Shown here: piece after piece, positions 9,449 through 17,939 of the stretch
Layout: each line of letters begins with the position of its first letter
Position numbering within the stretch: the stretch's first letter is position 1
NCBI GenBank assembly: GCA_964346275.1
Contig: CAYFUR010000020.1
Location: 1-44,145, forward strand
Length of the DNA stretch: 44,145 nt
Direction of reading: 5' to 3'
Origin: CAYFUR01 sp964346275
GTDB lineage: Bacteria; Sumerlaeota; Sumerlaeia; SLMS01
Program-made: the position numbers and the translations under genes
Notes under the pieces: generated by a model
Database searches by the model: none
What the model saw: only the letters and a program-made list of their open reading frames with translations
What the model was told of the DNA's origin: nothing

Positions 9449-9900
9449 TATGAATCTCCTCACCTTGCATGGCAAGAGAGTCTTAATGGCAAGGGGGAAT
9501 TTCCGCGTTGCGCGGTGGGAGCTGCGCCGCGGGCTCTTGCTGGTTTGATCCTTGCTTCCCCAACTATTGCCTTTTGCCTTGGGCAACTTGCTCAGGGAAT
9601 GTCACTGTTGAGGGTAAATGCCTCTCCAAAAAAGCTTTCTCCCCTTCTGACTAGTAAAAGGGCTTAGTGGCAACCCGGTGAATTCCTGCAACTTGCGGCT
9701 CTTCGGCCTTGACGCGGGCCAGTGGTTTCGACACTTTCCCCCGGCTCTGGAAGAAGTGGGCTCCGGCTTTCTTCAAAGGCTGCGTTTCCTGAGTCCGCGA
9801 TGGAAGCTCCCCCCTCCAGCCGTTGAAACCTGCTCGGTCCCCTCAAGTCCGAGTAAACACCGACCCCAAAACACTTTGAAATAGAGAAAAAGGATCGAAT
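9449..9900. other. Divergent intergenic region before fusA
   Basis: This 452-base gap separates the minus-strand sensor phosphatase from fusA. It must hold promoters for both directions, but I could not identify a convincing -35/-10 pair. The only clear signals are the AGGAGA ribosome site of the phosphatase and AAAGGA about 8 bases before the fusA start. Short open frames here have no ribosome site and unlikely composition. I see no RNA gene. Confidence 0.5.
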
Positions 9901-12027
9901 ATGCCCCGCAAAAAACCGCTGTCGTTGATTCGAAACATCGGAATCATGGCCCATATCGATGCGGGCAAGACGACAACGACCGAGCGTGTTCTCTTCTACA
10001 CCGGCAAGCAGCATCGCATGGGCGAGGTGCATGATGGCGCCGCCACCATGGACTGGATGGAACAGGAGCAGGAACGCGGCATCACCATTACCTCGGCCGC
10101 CACGCGCTGCTATTGGCAATCCAAGCCCTTTAGCGACGAGGCCGAGAAGGAATACGAGATTAACATCATCGATACGCCTGGCCACGTTGACTTCACCGTC
10201 GAAGTTGAACGTTCCATTCGCGTGCTCGATGGTGCCGTGGCCCTTTTCTGCTCGGTCGGTGGTGTCGAGCCTCAGTCCGAAACAGTCTGGCGCCAGGCCG
10301 ACAAATATGGCGTTCCGCGCATGGCCTTTGTAAATAAGATGGACCGTATCGGGGCGGATTTCCTGGGTGCGATCCAGATGATGAAGGACCGCCTCAAGTG
10401 CCATGCGGTGCCCATCCAGTATCCCATCGGGTCGGAAGACCGGTTTCGGGGAATGGTGGATCTCATTGAAATGAAGGCCCGTGTCTGGGATACAAATGAT
10501 GACCAAGGCAGGACCTGGCAGGACATCGATATCCCCGCGGAACTGCAGTCTGAAGTCGATAAATACCGCGAGCTGATGCTCGAATCCCTCTCTGAATATG
10601 ACGATACTTTCGCCGAGAAGTTTCTCGAAGGCTACGAATTTGGCCCTGACGAGTTGAAGCGGGCGATCCGCGAGTCGACGCTGGCCTGCAAAATCACCCC
10701 CGTGATGTGTGGCTCGGCGTTCAAGAACAAAGGTATTCAGATGCTTCTCGATGCCGTGATCGCCTACCTGCCGGCCCCGCCCGACGTTGGCCCGGTGCGT
10801 GGCGAAGACGTCGAAACGGGCGATCTGATCGAACGCTTCCCGAAAGACGACGAGCCCTTCAGCGCCCTCGCTTTCAAAGTGATGCGCGATCCCAAGGGCG
10901 TTGATAAGCTCACCTATGCCCGCGTCTATTCCGGCGTGGTGAAGACCGGTTCCTACGTCTATAACCCGCAGAAAGATTCCAACGAGCGCGTCGGCCGTAT
11001 CTACGTCATGAGCGCCGTTGACCGTGAAGCGATGGATGAAGCCCGGACCGGCGATATTGTCGCCATGGTCGGCATGAAGCATACGAGCACGGGCGATTCG
11101 CTCTGCGATCCGGACCACATCGTCAGCCTCGAGCCGATGACCTTTCCCGAACCGGTGATCAGTATCGCCGTGGAGCCGAAGACAAAGGCCGACCAGGACA
11201 AGATGGCCCGCGCCCTGGCGCGCCTTGCCGATGAGGATCCCACCTTCCGGGTCCGTTCCGACGAGGAAACGAACCAAACAATTATTTACGGCATGGGCGA
11301 GCTTCACCTGGAAGTCATTGTCGATCGCATGCGCCGGGAAGATAAGGTCGAGTGCAACGTCGGCCGGCCCCAGGTTGCTTATCGCGAGACCATTACGAAG
11401 GCCGTCGAAGCGGAAGGGAAGTTTATTCGCCAGTCCGGCGGCCGCGGCCAGTATGGCCACTGCAAGCTGCGCGTGGAGCCCAACGACCCGGGCCATGGCC
11501 TGACCTTTAAAAACGAAATCGTGGGCGGTTCCATTCCGAAGGAATATATTCCCGCCATCGAAAAGGGCGTTGTCGAAGCGATGACCAGCGGTGTCCTCGC
11601 CGGCTACCCGGTCGTGGACGTGCGCGTCGCTCTCTACGACGGAACCTATCACGAGGTCGATTCGAACGAAATGGCCTATCAGATCGCCGGTTCCATGGGC
11701 TTCAAGAATGGCGTCAGGAAGGCCTCGCCGATCCTCCTCGAGCCGCTCTGCGAGCTGGAGGTGACCACGCCGGAAGAATACCTCGGCGACGTGATCGGCA
11801 ATCTCAACCAGCGTCGTGGACATATCAACGAGATCAATGAGCGTTCGGGCGCGAAGCTGGTTACCGCGAAAGTGCCTCTCTCCGAGATGTTCGGCTATGC
11901 CACGGAACTGCGCAACATCAGCTCGGGCCGTGCGAACTTCTCCATGCATTTCTCGCACTATGAACCGGTGCCGAAAAACATCGAGGAGAAGGTTATAGGC
12001 GAGCGCATGGCCTCCACATCCGGCTAA
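9901..12027 (+). CDS. fusA: Translation elongation factor G
   Basis: A 708-residue GTPase that drives translocation on the ribosome and, with ribosome recycling factor, subunit release. The G motifs are intact: G1 AHIDAGKT, switch I RGITITSAAT, G3 DTPGH, G4 NKMD, G5 CGSA. Domains II to V follow, including GRGQYGH in domain IV and the C-terminal GYATELRNISSGRANFSM. AAAGGA precedes the ATG. The usual str-operon partners (rpsL, rpsG, tuf) are absent: the gene stands alone between a divergent sensor gene and a strong terminator. It may be the main EF-G moved out of the str operon, or a second copy; the sequence looks canonical, so I use the symbol fusA. Confidence 0.95.
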   Translation: MPRKKPLSLIRNIGIMAHIDAGKTTTTERVLFYTGKQHRMGEVHDGAATMDWMEQEQERGITITSAATRCYWQSKPFSDEAEKEYEINIIDTPGHVDFTVEVERSIRVLDGAVALFCSVGGVEPQSETVWRQADKYGVPRMAFVNKMDRIGADFLGAIQMMKDRLKCHAVPIQYPIGSEDRFRGMVDLIEMKARVWDTNDDQGRTWQDIDIPAELQSEVDKYRELMLESLSEYDDTFAEKFLEGYEFGPDELKRAIRESTLACKITPVMCGSAFKNKGIQMLLDAVIAYLPAPPDVGPVRGEDVETGDLIERFPKDDEPFSALAFKVMRDPKGVDKLTYARVYSGVVKTGSYVYNPQKDSNERVGRIYVMSAVDREAMDEARTGDIVAMVGMKHTSTGDSLCDPDHIVSLEPMTFPEPVISIAVEPKTKADQDKMARALARLADEDPTFRVRSDEETNQTIIYGMGELHLEVIVDRMRREDKVECNVGRPQVAYRETITKAVEAEGKFIRQSGGRGQYGHCKLRVEPNDPGHGLTFKNEIVGGSIPKEYIPAIEKGVVEAMTSGVLAGYPVVDVRVALYDGTYHEVDSNEMAYQIAGSMGFKNGVRKASPILLEPLCELEVTTPEEYLGDVIGNLNQRRGHINEINERSGAKLVTAKVPLSEMFGYATELRNISSGRANFSMHFSHYEPVPKNIEEKVIGERMASTSG

Positions 12028-12050
12028 TACTCTCCAAGCAGAGACGAATC

Positions 12051-12087
12051 AAAACTCCCCCGGCCAGGCGCCGGGGGAGTTTTTTTC
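12051..12087. terminator. Bidirectional intrinsic terminator
   Basis: A perfect 14-bp stem (left arm 12051-12064, right arm 12070-12083) closes a 5-base loop. It starts with AAAA and ends in a run of seven T, so it works on both strands. It sits between the fusA stop and the convergent pseudouridine synthase stop and should end both transcripts. Confidence 0.93.
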
Positions 12088-13180
12088 AGGCTTTTGTTTT
12101 TTCGATATAGCTCTGCAAGTCGTCCGGCAGGGTTTCCTCGAAGTTCTTCCGTTTCTTCGTTCCCGGATGGATAAAGGAAAGGCGGAAACAATGGAGAGCG
12201 AGGCGGGGAGCGGGGCGTTTGGGAATCTCCGGTTTCAGTATGCCGTTCCTCACCATGCGCATGGCCTCTTCGTAAGGATGCTTGTTGGTTGGCTTGAGCT
12301 TTTGCTTGGCCAGGCGATCGAGTATATTTTCCGCTAAACGCGTATAGACAGTCTCGCCGAGAAGGGGATGCCCTGCCTCGGCGCAGTGAATTCGGATCTG
12401 GTGGGTGCGGCCTGTTTCCAGCTTGAGCCGGAGCAAAGCGAATCCTTCAAACTGTTGGACAACCTCAAAATGGGTAATGGCGTGCTGGGCCTTCGGATTC
12501 CGCGGTGGACGCCCACCCGGCGCCGAAATGGACTGGCGCAGGCCCATGCGCCCCGGCGCAATATACGATTGCCACACCCCTTTCGCCGTTTCGAAGTTGC
12601 CTGCCGCAATCGCCATATACTCGCGCTGGAGTTTACGCGGGGGACGCAGCTGGCGCTGGAGCTGGCGGCCCGCCTCCACGGTCTTGCCCATCACGAGCAT
12701 CCCGCTGGTTCCCATGTCGAGGCGCTGGATCACGACGGGATTCACCGTGGGTTTCTTGTTGGCGCGCCAGTAATGCTTGAGCAGTTCGACGAGCGGAGCC
12801 GTCCGCTTGCGCGTTCCCGATTCCTTGTCCTCCTGGTGTGTTGGCTGAACAGGTGTGCCGCTTCGCTTCGAGACGACCACGACATGCTCGTCGTCATGGA
12901 GGACCTTCATTCGCTCGTGAAGGTGGGGGTGGGAGGCTTTTCCTTTTCCGTGAATCCCGTGGCGCAGGTCGACGGTGAATCCCCCTTGCACGGGCGTATC
13001 GGCGTCTTCCAGCACATCGCCCCGGGACGAATGGACGAGACCATTGCGGATGGCAAGAAGCGCGTGCCGCGACCCAAGATCGGGAAGCGCCTCGCGCAAG
13101 ACCTCCTTCAATCGCTTGTCCTTCCACTCGGGGCGCTGATCGAACTCGAACAGTTTTTGGGGGAGGTCTTTCGCGGCCAT
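12086..13180 (-). CDS. RluA-family pseudouridine synthase
   Basis: Converts uridines to pseudouridine in rRNA or tRNA. An S4-like N-terminal part (DKRLKEVLREALPDLGSRHALLAIRNGLV, about 21-49) precedes the catalytic domain. The catalytic aspartate D155 lies in RLDMGTSG, the family hallmark, and LETGRTHQIRIHC is the second conserved block. Length is 364 residues, slightly longer than usual because of inserts at about 110-125 and 290-325. The target cannot be told from the sequence: RluA, RluC and RluD types share these motifs. It is separated from mnmA upstream by that gene's terminator and ends in the shared terminator with fusA. Confidence 0.9.
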   Translation of the reverse strand: MAAKDLPQKLFEFDQRPEWKDKRLKEVLREALPDLGSRHALLAIRNGLVHSSRGDVLEDADTPVQGGFTVDLRHGIHGKGKASHPHLHERMKVLHDDEHVVVVSKRSGTPVQPTHQEDKESGTRKRTAPLVELLKHYWRANKKPTVNPVVIQRLDMGTSGMLVMGKTVEAGRQLQRQLRPPRKLQREYMAIAAGNFETAKGVWQSYIAPGRMGLRQSISAPGGRPPRNPKAQHAITHFEVVQQFEGFALLRLKLETGRTHQIRIHCAEAGHPLLGETVYTRLAENILDRLAKQKLKPTNKHPYEEAMRMVRNGILKPEIPKRPAPRLALHCFRLSFIHPGTKKRKNFEETLPDDLQSYIEKTKA

Positions 13181-13225
13181 AGGAATTCTTTCGGGAGATA
13201 CGGGTCGAGTGGTTCGCCAAACAGG

Positions 13226-13250
13226 AAAAACGCCGCCCTCAGAGCGGCGC
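13226..13250 (-). terminator. Intrinsic terminator of mnmA
   Basis: Read on the minus strand, a CGCCGC/GCGGCG stem closes a short loop and is followed by TTTTT. It lies 40 bases after the mnmA stop and before the pseudouridine synthase start. Confidence 0.8.
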
Positions 13251-13289
13251 CCATTCTATGCGGTCAGAGCCTCTGGCGGGCAAAGGAAA

Positions 13290-14423
13290 CTAATCGAGGG
13301 TGTAGCCCTTTTGGATCCAGCCGCCGCCGATCACGCGGCCGCGGTCGTCGTAGAACACCGCCGCCTGGCCGGGGGAGATGGCGGGCTGCGCTTCTTCGAA
13401 TTCGGCGCGGACGCGGCCTTCTTCATCAGCGGGGAAAACCATTGCGGGAGCCGCCTTGTGGCGATGGCGAATTTGCACATTCGCTCGAATTGGCTCGCGA
13501 AGGCCGTCGATCGCCATCCAGTTCATATCCTGTGCGTAAAGCCCATCAAAGAGGACCGCGCTCCGCGGCCCAACGACGATGTTGTTATTCGCAGCATCGA
13601 TCTCAACGACATAGAGCGGATGGCCAGTGTGGATTCCCAGTCCGCGCCGCTGGCCCACGGTATAGAACGCTATGCCTTCATGCTCGCCGAGCACTTTGCC
13701 GTCCATGGTGAGAAACTTGCCCCGGGGCATCTCGATGCCGTCGCGGGCAAAGCGCTTGCGCAGAAATGCGCGGTAGTCATTGGACGGTATAAAGCAGATT
13801 TCCTGAGACTCGGGCTTGTCCGCGGTGGGAAGCGCGTGCCCGCGAGCCTGTTGGCGGACTTCGCTCTTCGTCAGTTCTCCCAGGGGAAGCTCGAGCATCG
13901 CCAACTGCTTTTGCGTCAGGCCAAAGAGATAATAAGTCTGGTCTTTTCGGTCGTCCGCCGCGCGAGAGAGAGTCCAGCGACCCGTCTCCTCGACCCACTC
14001 CTTGCGAGCGTAGTGGCCGGTGGCGACTTTCTCGCACCCCCACAGCTCCGCTTTCTCGAGAAGCAACCCGAGCTTGACGAAATTGTTGCAAAGGACACAT
14101 GGATTCGGCGTCCGGCCGTTTACATAGGCCATGACAAAGGGATCGATGACGTCGCGCTTGAAATCCGGTTCAACGTCGAGGACGTAAAAGGGAAATTCCG
14201 AGCTTTCCGCGCAGGAGCGCGCGTCCTTGGCGTCAGTAGGCGAGCAGCAGGTCTTAATCTGGGCGCCCATCGCCATTTCCTCTTTCGAGAGGCGATGGGT
14301 ACGCATGTTGACCCCGATGATGTCGTGTCCCTTCTCGCGGAGAAGCGTCGCCGCGAGCGAGGAATCGACACCGCCGCTCATGGCGACGAGGATTTTCTCT
14401 TTTTTTTCCGTAGCGTGCGTCAA
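13290..14423 (-). CDS. mnmA: tRNA-specific 2-thiouridylase
   Basis: Catalyses 2-thiolation of the wobble uridine (U34) in tRNA for Lys, Glu and Gln, taking sulfur from a cysteine desulfurase relay. It has the PP-loop SGGVDSS (16-22) for ATP, the catalytic cysteines C109 (TPNPCVLC) and C210 (SQEICFI), GHYA in the catalytic core, and YTVGQRRGLGI in the central domain. Length 377 is normal for the family. No ATG is available before the PP-loop except inside it, so the start is the TTG at 14423, with AGGA 10 bases upstream. The gene is 123 bases after the lptA-like gene and is closed by its own terminator. Confidence 0.95.
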   Translation of the reverse strand: MTHATEKKEKILVAMSGGVDSSLAATLLREKGHDIIGVNMRTHRLSKEEMAMGAQIKTCCSPTDAKDARSCAESSEFPFYVLDVEPDFKRDVIDPFVMAYVNGRTPNPCVLCNNFVKLGLLLEKAELWGCEKVATGHYARKEWVEETGRWTLSRAADDRKDQTYYLFGLTQKQLAMLELPLGELTKSEVRQQARGHALPTADKPESQEICFIPSNDYRAFLRKRFARDGIEMPRGKFLTMDGKVLGEHEGIAFYTVGQRRGLGIHTGHPLYVVEIDAANNNIVVGPRSAVLFDGLYAQDMNWMAIDGLREPIRANVQIRHRHKAAPAMVFPADEEGRVRAEFEEAQPAISPGQAAVFYDDRGRVIGGGWIQKGYTLD

Positions 14424-14452
14424 ATCGGCTGAATCCTGCGGAATATGCCCTG

Positions 14453-14475
14453 TTCCCCGGTGGAGAGCCGGGGAA
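14453..14475. repeat. 8-bp inverted repeat between lptA-like gene and mnmA
   Basis: TTCCCCGG and CCGGGGAA form a perfect 8-bp stem around a 7-base loop. No T-run follows on either strand, so it is not a standard intrinsic terminator. It lies about 30 bases before the mnmA start codon and could fold in the leader mRNA or be an operator; the function is unknown. Confidence 0.45.
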
Positions 14476-14546
14476 TTGCTGCAATACGCAAGATGGGTGC
14501 AAATATCAGGCCTTGCTGCGAACGATGAAAGATTCAGCGGGAGGGG

Positions 14547-15704
14547 TCATTGGGTCGTAAGATTCTGTAGGTCGACGTCGCTTTCGATATCGATTTCCGT
14601 CGGGGTGTCCTCGGTGTCGGGCACGGGCTGGGCTGCTTCGGGAAGACGATCCATGTTGATCACTGGCTGGCCTTCCGGCCCGCCGATGGTCTCGAGCTTG
14701 ACCGTGCCGTCTTCGCGCTGCTGGATGATGCATGTGTCCATTTCGCGGAACGTCGTCACCATGCTGTCGCCTTGCTCGCGCACCACCGGAGAGACGGTCA
14801 GGGTCATCTGGCCGCTGGCAACATCGTAAAGCATTCGCCCGGCGTCCGCCTCGATGTTTTCCTGGCTCACAAAGACATTGTGAAGGGCTTCGATCACTTC
14901 CTTTCGCCCATCGTATTCGAGGAGATCCGAGCGGAGATTCATTCGTGGACTGTTGACCACAACGGAGCCTTCGGCGCGAAAAAGGCCGATGCCTCCTTCT
15001 TTCGACCCGTCAACGAAGACGGAGGGAGGGTCTTCGGCTCCGGCGCGGGTCATGATGCGCACCTCATTGCCGAGTCCGGCAAAGCCGCCGCTGTTTGATC
15101 CGGCCTCGCTCGTCTGCTCTCCGCTCCCGGGCGGGCTGGCGGTTCCTTCCGCCGGCATGATTTCCACCAGAATCTCTTCGCCACCCTCCATATTGATTTC
15201 CGTCGAGCCGTCTTCCTGGCGCTTGAGGATAAACTCATCCATGCCGATAAACTGCGTGCGATTTTCCGCGTTTTCCTGCATCACCTCGGGATTTCCGAGA
15301 AGGCGAATCACGCCGGATTCCACGTCGTAGAGCATGCGCTCGCAGGTGGCTTCGATCTGCGGCTGTTCGATCTCCACATGACCGGTCGCCTCGAGAATTC
15401 CCTCGCTCCCGGCATATTCCAGCCTGTCGCAATCCAGGTTGATGCGCGGGCTGCGCAGGATGACACGCCCCACGCCAATGAAGCTCTTGATCGAGCCGTC
15501 GGGATTGGCCTCGATGTCGAAGCGCCGTTCGCCACCGTCTTCGGGCATTTTGGCGCGCAGCTCGACGCTTTCGCCAGGGCCGGCGAGGTTCTCGAAAAGC
15601 GACGTCTGGCTCATCGCGGGGCGCTGGTAAGAGGCCAGAAATGCGGCGAGAATTCCTGCTGCCGTCATCTGGATGATTCTGTTCATGGGAGACCCTTTCT
15701 TCAT
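14547..15704 (-). CDS. LptA/OstA-like periplasmic protein with two tandem domains
   Basis: A 385-residue exported protein (hydrophobic leader about 8-25). Two OstA/LptA-type segments are clear internal duplicates: VILRSPRINLDCDRLEYAG...GHVEIEQ...IEATCERMLYDVESG and VVVNSPRMNLRSDLLEYDG...HNVFVSQ...IEADAGRMLYDVASG. LptA bridges the periplasm and carries LPS from LptC to the outer-membrane LptD. Position fits, directly after the LptC-like gene. Its ATG overlaps the upstream stop (ATGA), so translation is probably coupled. It is about twice the size of E. coli LptA and has a long acidic, proline-rich C-terminal tail. It could alternatively be a specialised LptA-like protein rather than the export bridge, so no symbol is given. 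Confidence 0.78.
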   Translation of the reverse strand: MKKGSPMNRIIQMTAAGILAAFLASYQRPAMSQTSLFENLAGPGESVELRAKMPEDGGERRFDIEANPDGSIKSFIGVGRVILRSPRINLDCDRLEYAGSEGILEATGHVEIEQPQIEATCERMLYDVESGVIRLLGNPEVMQENAENRTQFIGMDEFILKRQEDGSTEINMEGGEEILVEIMPAEGTASPPGSGEQTSEAGSNSGGFAGLGNEVRIMTRAGAEDPPSVFVDGSKEGGIGLFRAEGSVVVNSPRMNLRSDLLEYDGRKEVIEALHNVFVSQENIEADAGRMLYDVASGQMTLTVSPVVREQGDSMVTTFREMDTCIIQQREDGTVKLETIGGPEGQPVINMDRLPEAAQPVPDTEDTPTEIDIESDVDLQNLTTQ

Positions 15705-16330
15705 TCTTCCGATTCCGGCCGTTTGAAAAAGAGGACCGGATCCTGGCCGTTACTGCCAAAGTAAGACCAACTGTCGAAATCCTTGCTGATCAGCGCGCAG
15801 CCCCCTTGAATTTGAAGCACCGCGCCGCTTTCCAACTGAGTTTCCTGCTCAAAGCTTCCGGGCAGAAAATATTTTCCCAGGTATTCCGACCAGACAAGCT
15901 GGCCGGTGCGGATTGTCCCTGTTTCTCCCAGTGTGGCCACGGTCCGTTTCTCCGGGCTGGAGAGAAGGATGTCGCCGGGGTGCTGGATCTGGCGGAAATC
16001 CCGGCCGTAGCGGCGAATATCAGAGGCGTTCTGAACTTGGGCGATGAGGCGCGCGGCACGGCCGCGATCACCGCCGACAACGACCAGCCCGCTCTCTGCT
16101 TCGGCCTGCACCCTCTTCTCAGCGGAAAGGCGGATCGTCAGGCGAGGCTTTTCGGCCACCAAATGGGAGTCTGGTCCGAGCTGGGCCCGTTCCGCCTGCA
16201 TTTTGCGCATTTGGAGTGTCCCCGAGGTCGACATGAGATCGATCTCGGTCAACTCGGTCGCCGAGCCAGCTGCCGCGAGCAGCGGAATCAGGACGAGGGA
16301 TAAGGCAATGTGTTTGAGCGTTCCTGCCAT
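15701..16330 (-). CDS. LptC-like protein
   Basis: A 209-residue protein with an N-terminal hydrophobic helix (HIALSLVLIPLLAAAG, about 7-22) and a beta-rich periplasmic part (TIRLSAEKRVQAEAESGLVVVGGDRG). LptC is a bitopic inner-membrane protein passing LPS from LptBFG to LptA. The assignment rests on position (between an LpxL-type acyltransferase and an LptA-like gene), size and topology, since LptC sequences diverge widely. The reading frame is open to 16699, but that part is antisense-like shadow of the acyltransferase; the ATG at 16330 precedes the signal anchor. It overlaps the acyltransferase end by 43 bases and the next gene by four. Confidence 0.62.
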   Translation of the reverse strand: MAGTLKHIALSLVLIPLLAAAGSATELTEIDLMSTSGTLQMRKMQAERAQLGPDSHLVAEKPRLTIRLSAEKRVQAEAESGLVVVGGDRGRAARLIAQVQNASDIRRYGRDFRQIQHPGDILLSSPEKRTVATLGETGTIRTGQLVWSEYLGKYFLPGSFEQETQLESGAVLQIQGGCALISKDFDSWSYFGSNGQDPVLFFKRPESEE

Positions 16331-17259
16331 CTTTTGTGCATCCAGAGATATTGATCGGGGTGTTGGCGGACAGCGTCTTCGATGCGTCGTGTATATTCCC
16401 GCGCCAGCTCGGCTTCCTGGACAAACCGGCGTTCCTTGTCTTTTTCCATGGCGGGCATGATCATTGGCTCGCCGCAGCGCAAGACAAAGCGGCCTCGATC
16501 CCCGCGCAAAGCGAATACCGTGTTGGCCACCGCGCCGCTTTGCAAGGCCAACCTCGCCGGAGCCAGCAGCGTATGGGCCTCCTTGCCGAAAAAGGGAATC
16601 CCGACTCCCGGTCCCTTGAGGTTGTGATCGACCAGCATGATCACGGCTCCACCCCCCCGAAGGTGCCTCAGTGTCGCCAGGCCCGCGTTCCCCCTCCAAA
16701 CCAATTGAGACCCGCCAGCGGTGCGCTGGGCGATCATCGGTCCTTCCAATTCCTTAATCTTCGGCCGGGAAGCCACCGAGAGCATGGGCATCCCCAGATG
16801 CGAGGCGAACCAGGGGCTGGCAGCTTCCGGCGAGCCCAGGTGCGCCGTATAGACGACAAGGCCCTTGCCCCTTTCCCGGGCCATGGCGAGGGTGCGCTGC
16901 CATTTTTCCTCGTCCTCGACCTCCACGCGCCAGCCGTCGCGTTCCTGGTTCCACTTCGTGGCCCAGAGCGCTTCGAGAAAAACCTGCACCGTGGTGATAT
17001 ACGCTGGCCGGAGCAGGCTTCGGCGATATTCTTCGCTGTATTCCGGCGTTGGGAAGGCGATCTCCAAGTGGCGCCGCACGCGTTCCTTGCGCTTTCCGGG
17101 CAGCCATGCCCCGAGAGATCCCAGCGCGACCCCGATCCGCTGGAGTGCTTCGAGGCGGACGCGTGGAACCACAAAGCCAAACGCCAGCGCGATGCGGACG
17201 ATCAGCCAGTTTCTGATACGGCGCATCAGGCCGTGTTTTTTCATTCGCCGCTTAGCCAT
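16288..17259 (-). CDS. LpxL/HtrB-type lysophospholipid acyltransferase
   Basis: Expected to add a secondary acyl chain to lipid A (late lipid A biosynthesis) on the cytoplasmic side of the inner membrane. The N-terminus is basic with a hydrophobic anchor (about 18-31). The catalytic H-x4-E pair is H140 and E145 in YTAHLGSPEA, and the conserved later blocks are VDHNLKGPGVGIPFFGK and YLWMHKRW. Length of 323 residues is typical. The start lies 9 bases after apt, and the 3' end overlaps the lptC-like gene, forming a compact operon. The acyl donor and position cannot be predicted. Confidence 0.88.
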   Translation of the reverse strand: MAKRRMKKHGLMRRIRNWLIVRIALAFGFVVPRVRLEALQRIGVALGSLGAWLPGKRKERVRRHLEIAFPTPEYSEEYRRSLLRPAYITTVQVFLEALWATKWNQERDGWRVEVEDEEKWQRTLAMARERGKGLVVYTAHLGSPEAASPWFASHLGMPMLSVASRPKIKELEGPMIAQRTAGGSQLVWRGNAGLATLRHLRGGGAVIMLVDHNLKGPGVGIPFFGKEAHTLLAPARLALQSGAVANTVFALRGDRGRFVLRCGEPMIMPAMEKDKERRFVQEAELAREYTRRIEDAVRQHPDQYLWMHKRWQERSNTLPYPSS

Positions 17260-17268
17260 CCGATGGGG

Positions 17269-17790
17269 CTATTCTTCCCCGATTTGAAGTTCGCTGAACA
17301 CCGGCAAGCCGGAGAGGTGGTCCCTGCCTGAGAGAAAAGTCAGTTCCATGAGCACCCAGACTTCATGAATGGCGGCGCCCTGGCCCAGGATCAAATCGCA
17401 TGTGGCTTTCAGTGTGCCACCGGTCGCCATGAGGTCGTCCACCACAAGCACGCGGTCCTTCTCGCCGACGGCATCCTTATGCATCTCGATCGTGGCGCTG
17501 CCATACTCCAGGTCGTAGGACTGCGCAACGATATCACCCGGCAGCTTTCCTTCCTTCCTCACAGGAACGAATCCGACTTTCAACCTGTCGGCCAGCACAG
17601 AGCCAAAAATAAAGCCCCGCGATTCGATCCCGACCACTTTGGTGAGACCCGAGTTTTTGTAACGCTCCTCCAGGCGGTCGGAAACATAGCGGAAAGCCGC
17701 TCCGTCCTCGAGGAGGGTGGTGATGTCCTTGAACTGGATGCCCGGCTTTGGGAAGTCCGGCACATTTCGGATTTTCGACAGCAAATTCAT
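17269..17790 (-). CDS. apt: Adenine phosphoribosyltransferase
   Basis: Salvages adenine by joining it to PRPP, giving AMP and pyrophosphate. The 173-residue protein has the PRPP-binding loop VLVVDDLMATGGTL and the conserved FPKPGIQFKDITTLL start, with IESRGFIFG in the core; all are characteristic of Apt. The ATG at 17790 has GAGG eight bases upstream, and the frame beyond it lacks family similarity. It is the first gene of the apt, lpxL-like, lptC-like, lptA-like run; the link to LPS genes looks positional rather than functional. Confidence 0.95.
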   Translation of the reverse strand: MNLLSKIRNVPDFPKPGIQFKDITTLLEDGAAFRYVSDRLEERYKNSGLTKVVGIESRGFIFGSVLADRLKVGFVPVRKEGKLPGDIVAQSYDLEYGSATIEMHKDAVGEKDRVLVVDDLMATGGTLKATCDLILGQGAAIHEVWVLMELTFLSGRDHLSGLPVFSELQIGEE

Positions 17791-17939
17791 GCGTAAATCC
17801 TCGTCGCGATGATGATTGAAAACCGGCCGAGACCATCTCCATTCAGGCGATGGACGGCAAGCGGGTTTCTCCTTGCCTCTTCCTTGTGCCTGAGTTTTTA
17901 TCTCCCTCCGCAAAGTTTCAGGAGTTCTTATCGTGTCAC

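Noticed and set aside
9678..9884. A 68-codon frame upstream of fusA
   Set aside because: Starts without a ribosome site and its sequence does not look like a protein; treated as intergenic.
9664..11958. A 764-codon open frame antisense to fusA
   Set aside because: It mirrors the fusA codons throughout, has no ribosome site at its start and no recognisable domain. It is a by-product of GC-rich codon use on the other strand.
12368..13711. A 447-codon plus-strand open frame across the pseudouridine synthase and mnmA
   Set aside because: It crosses two well-supported minus-strand genes and their terminator, and has no domain or ribosome site.
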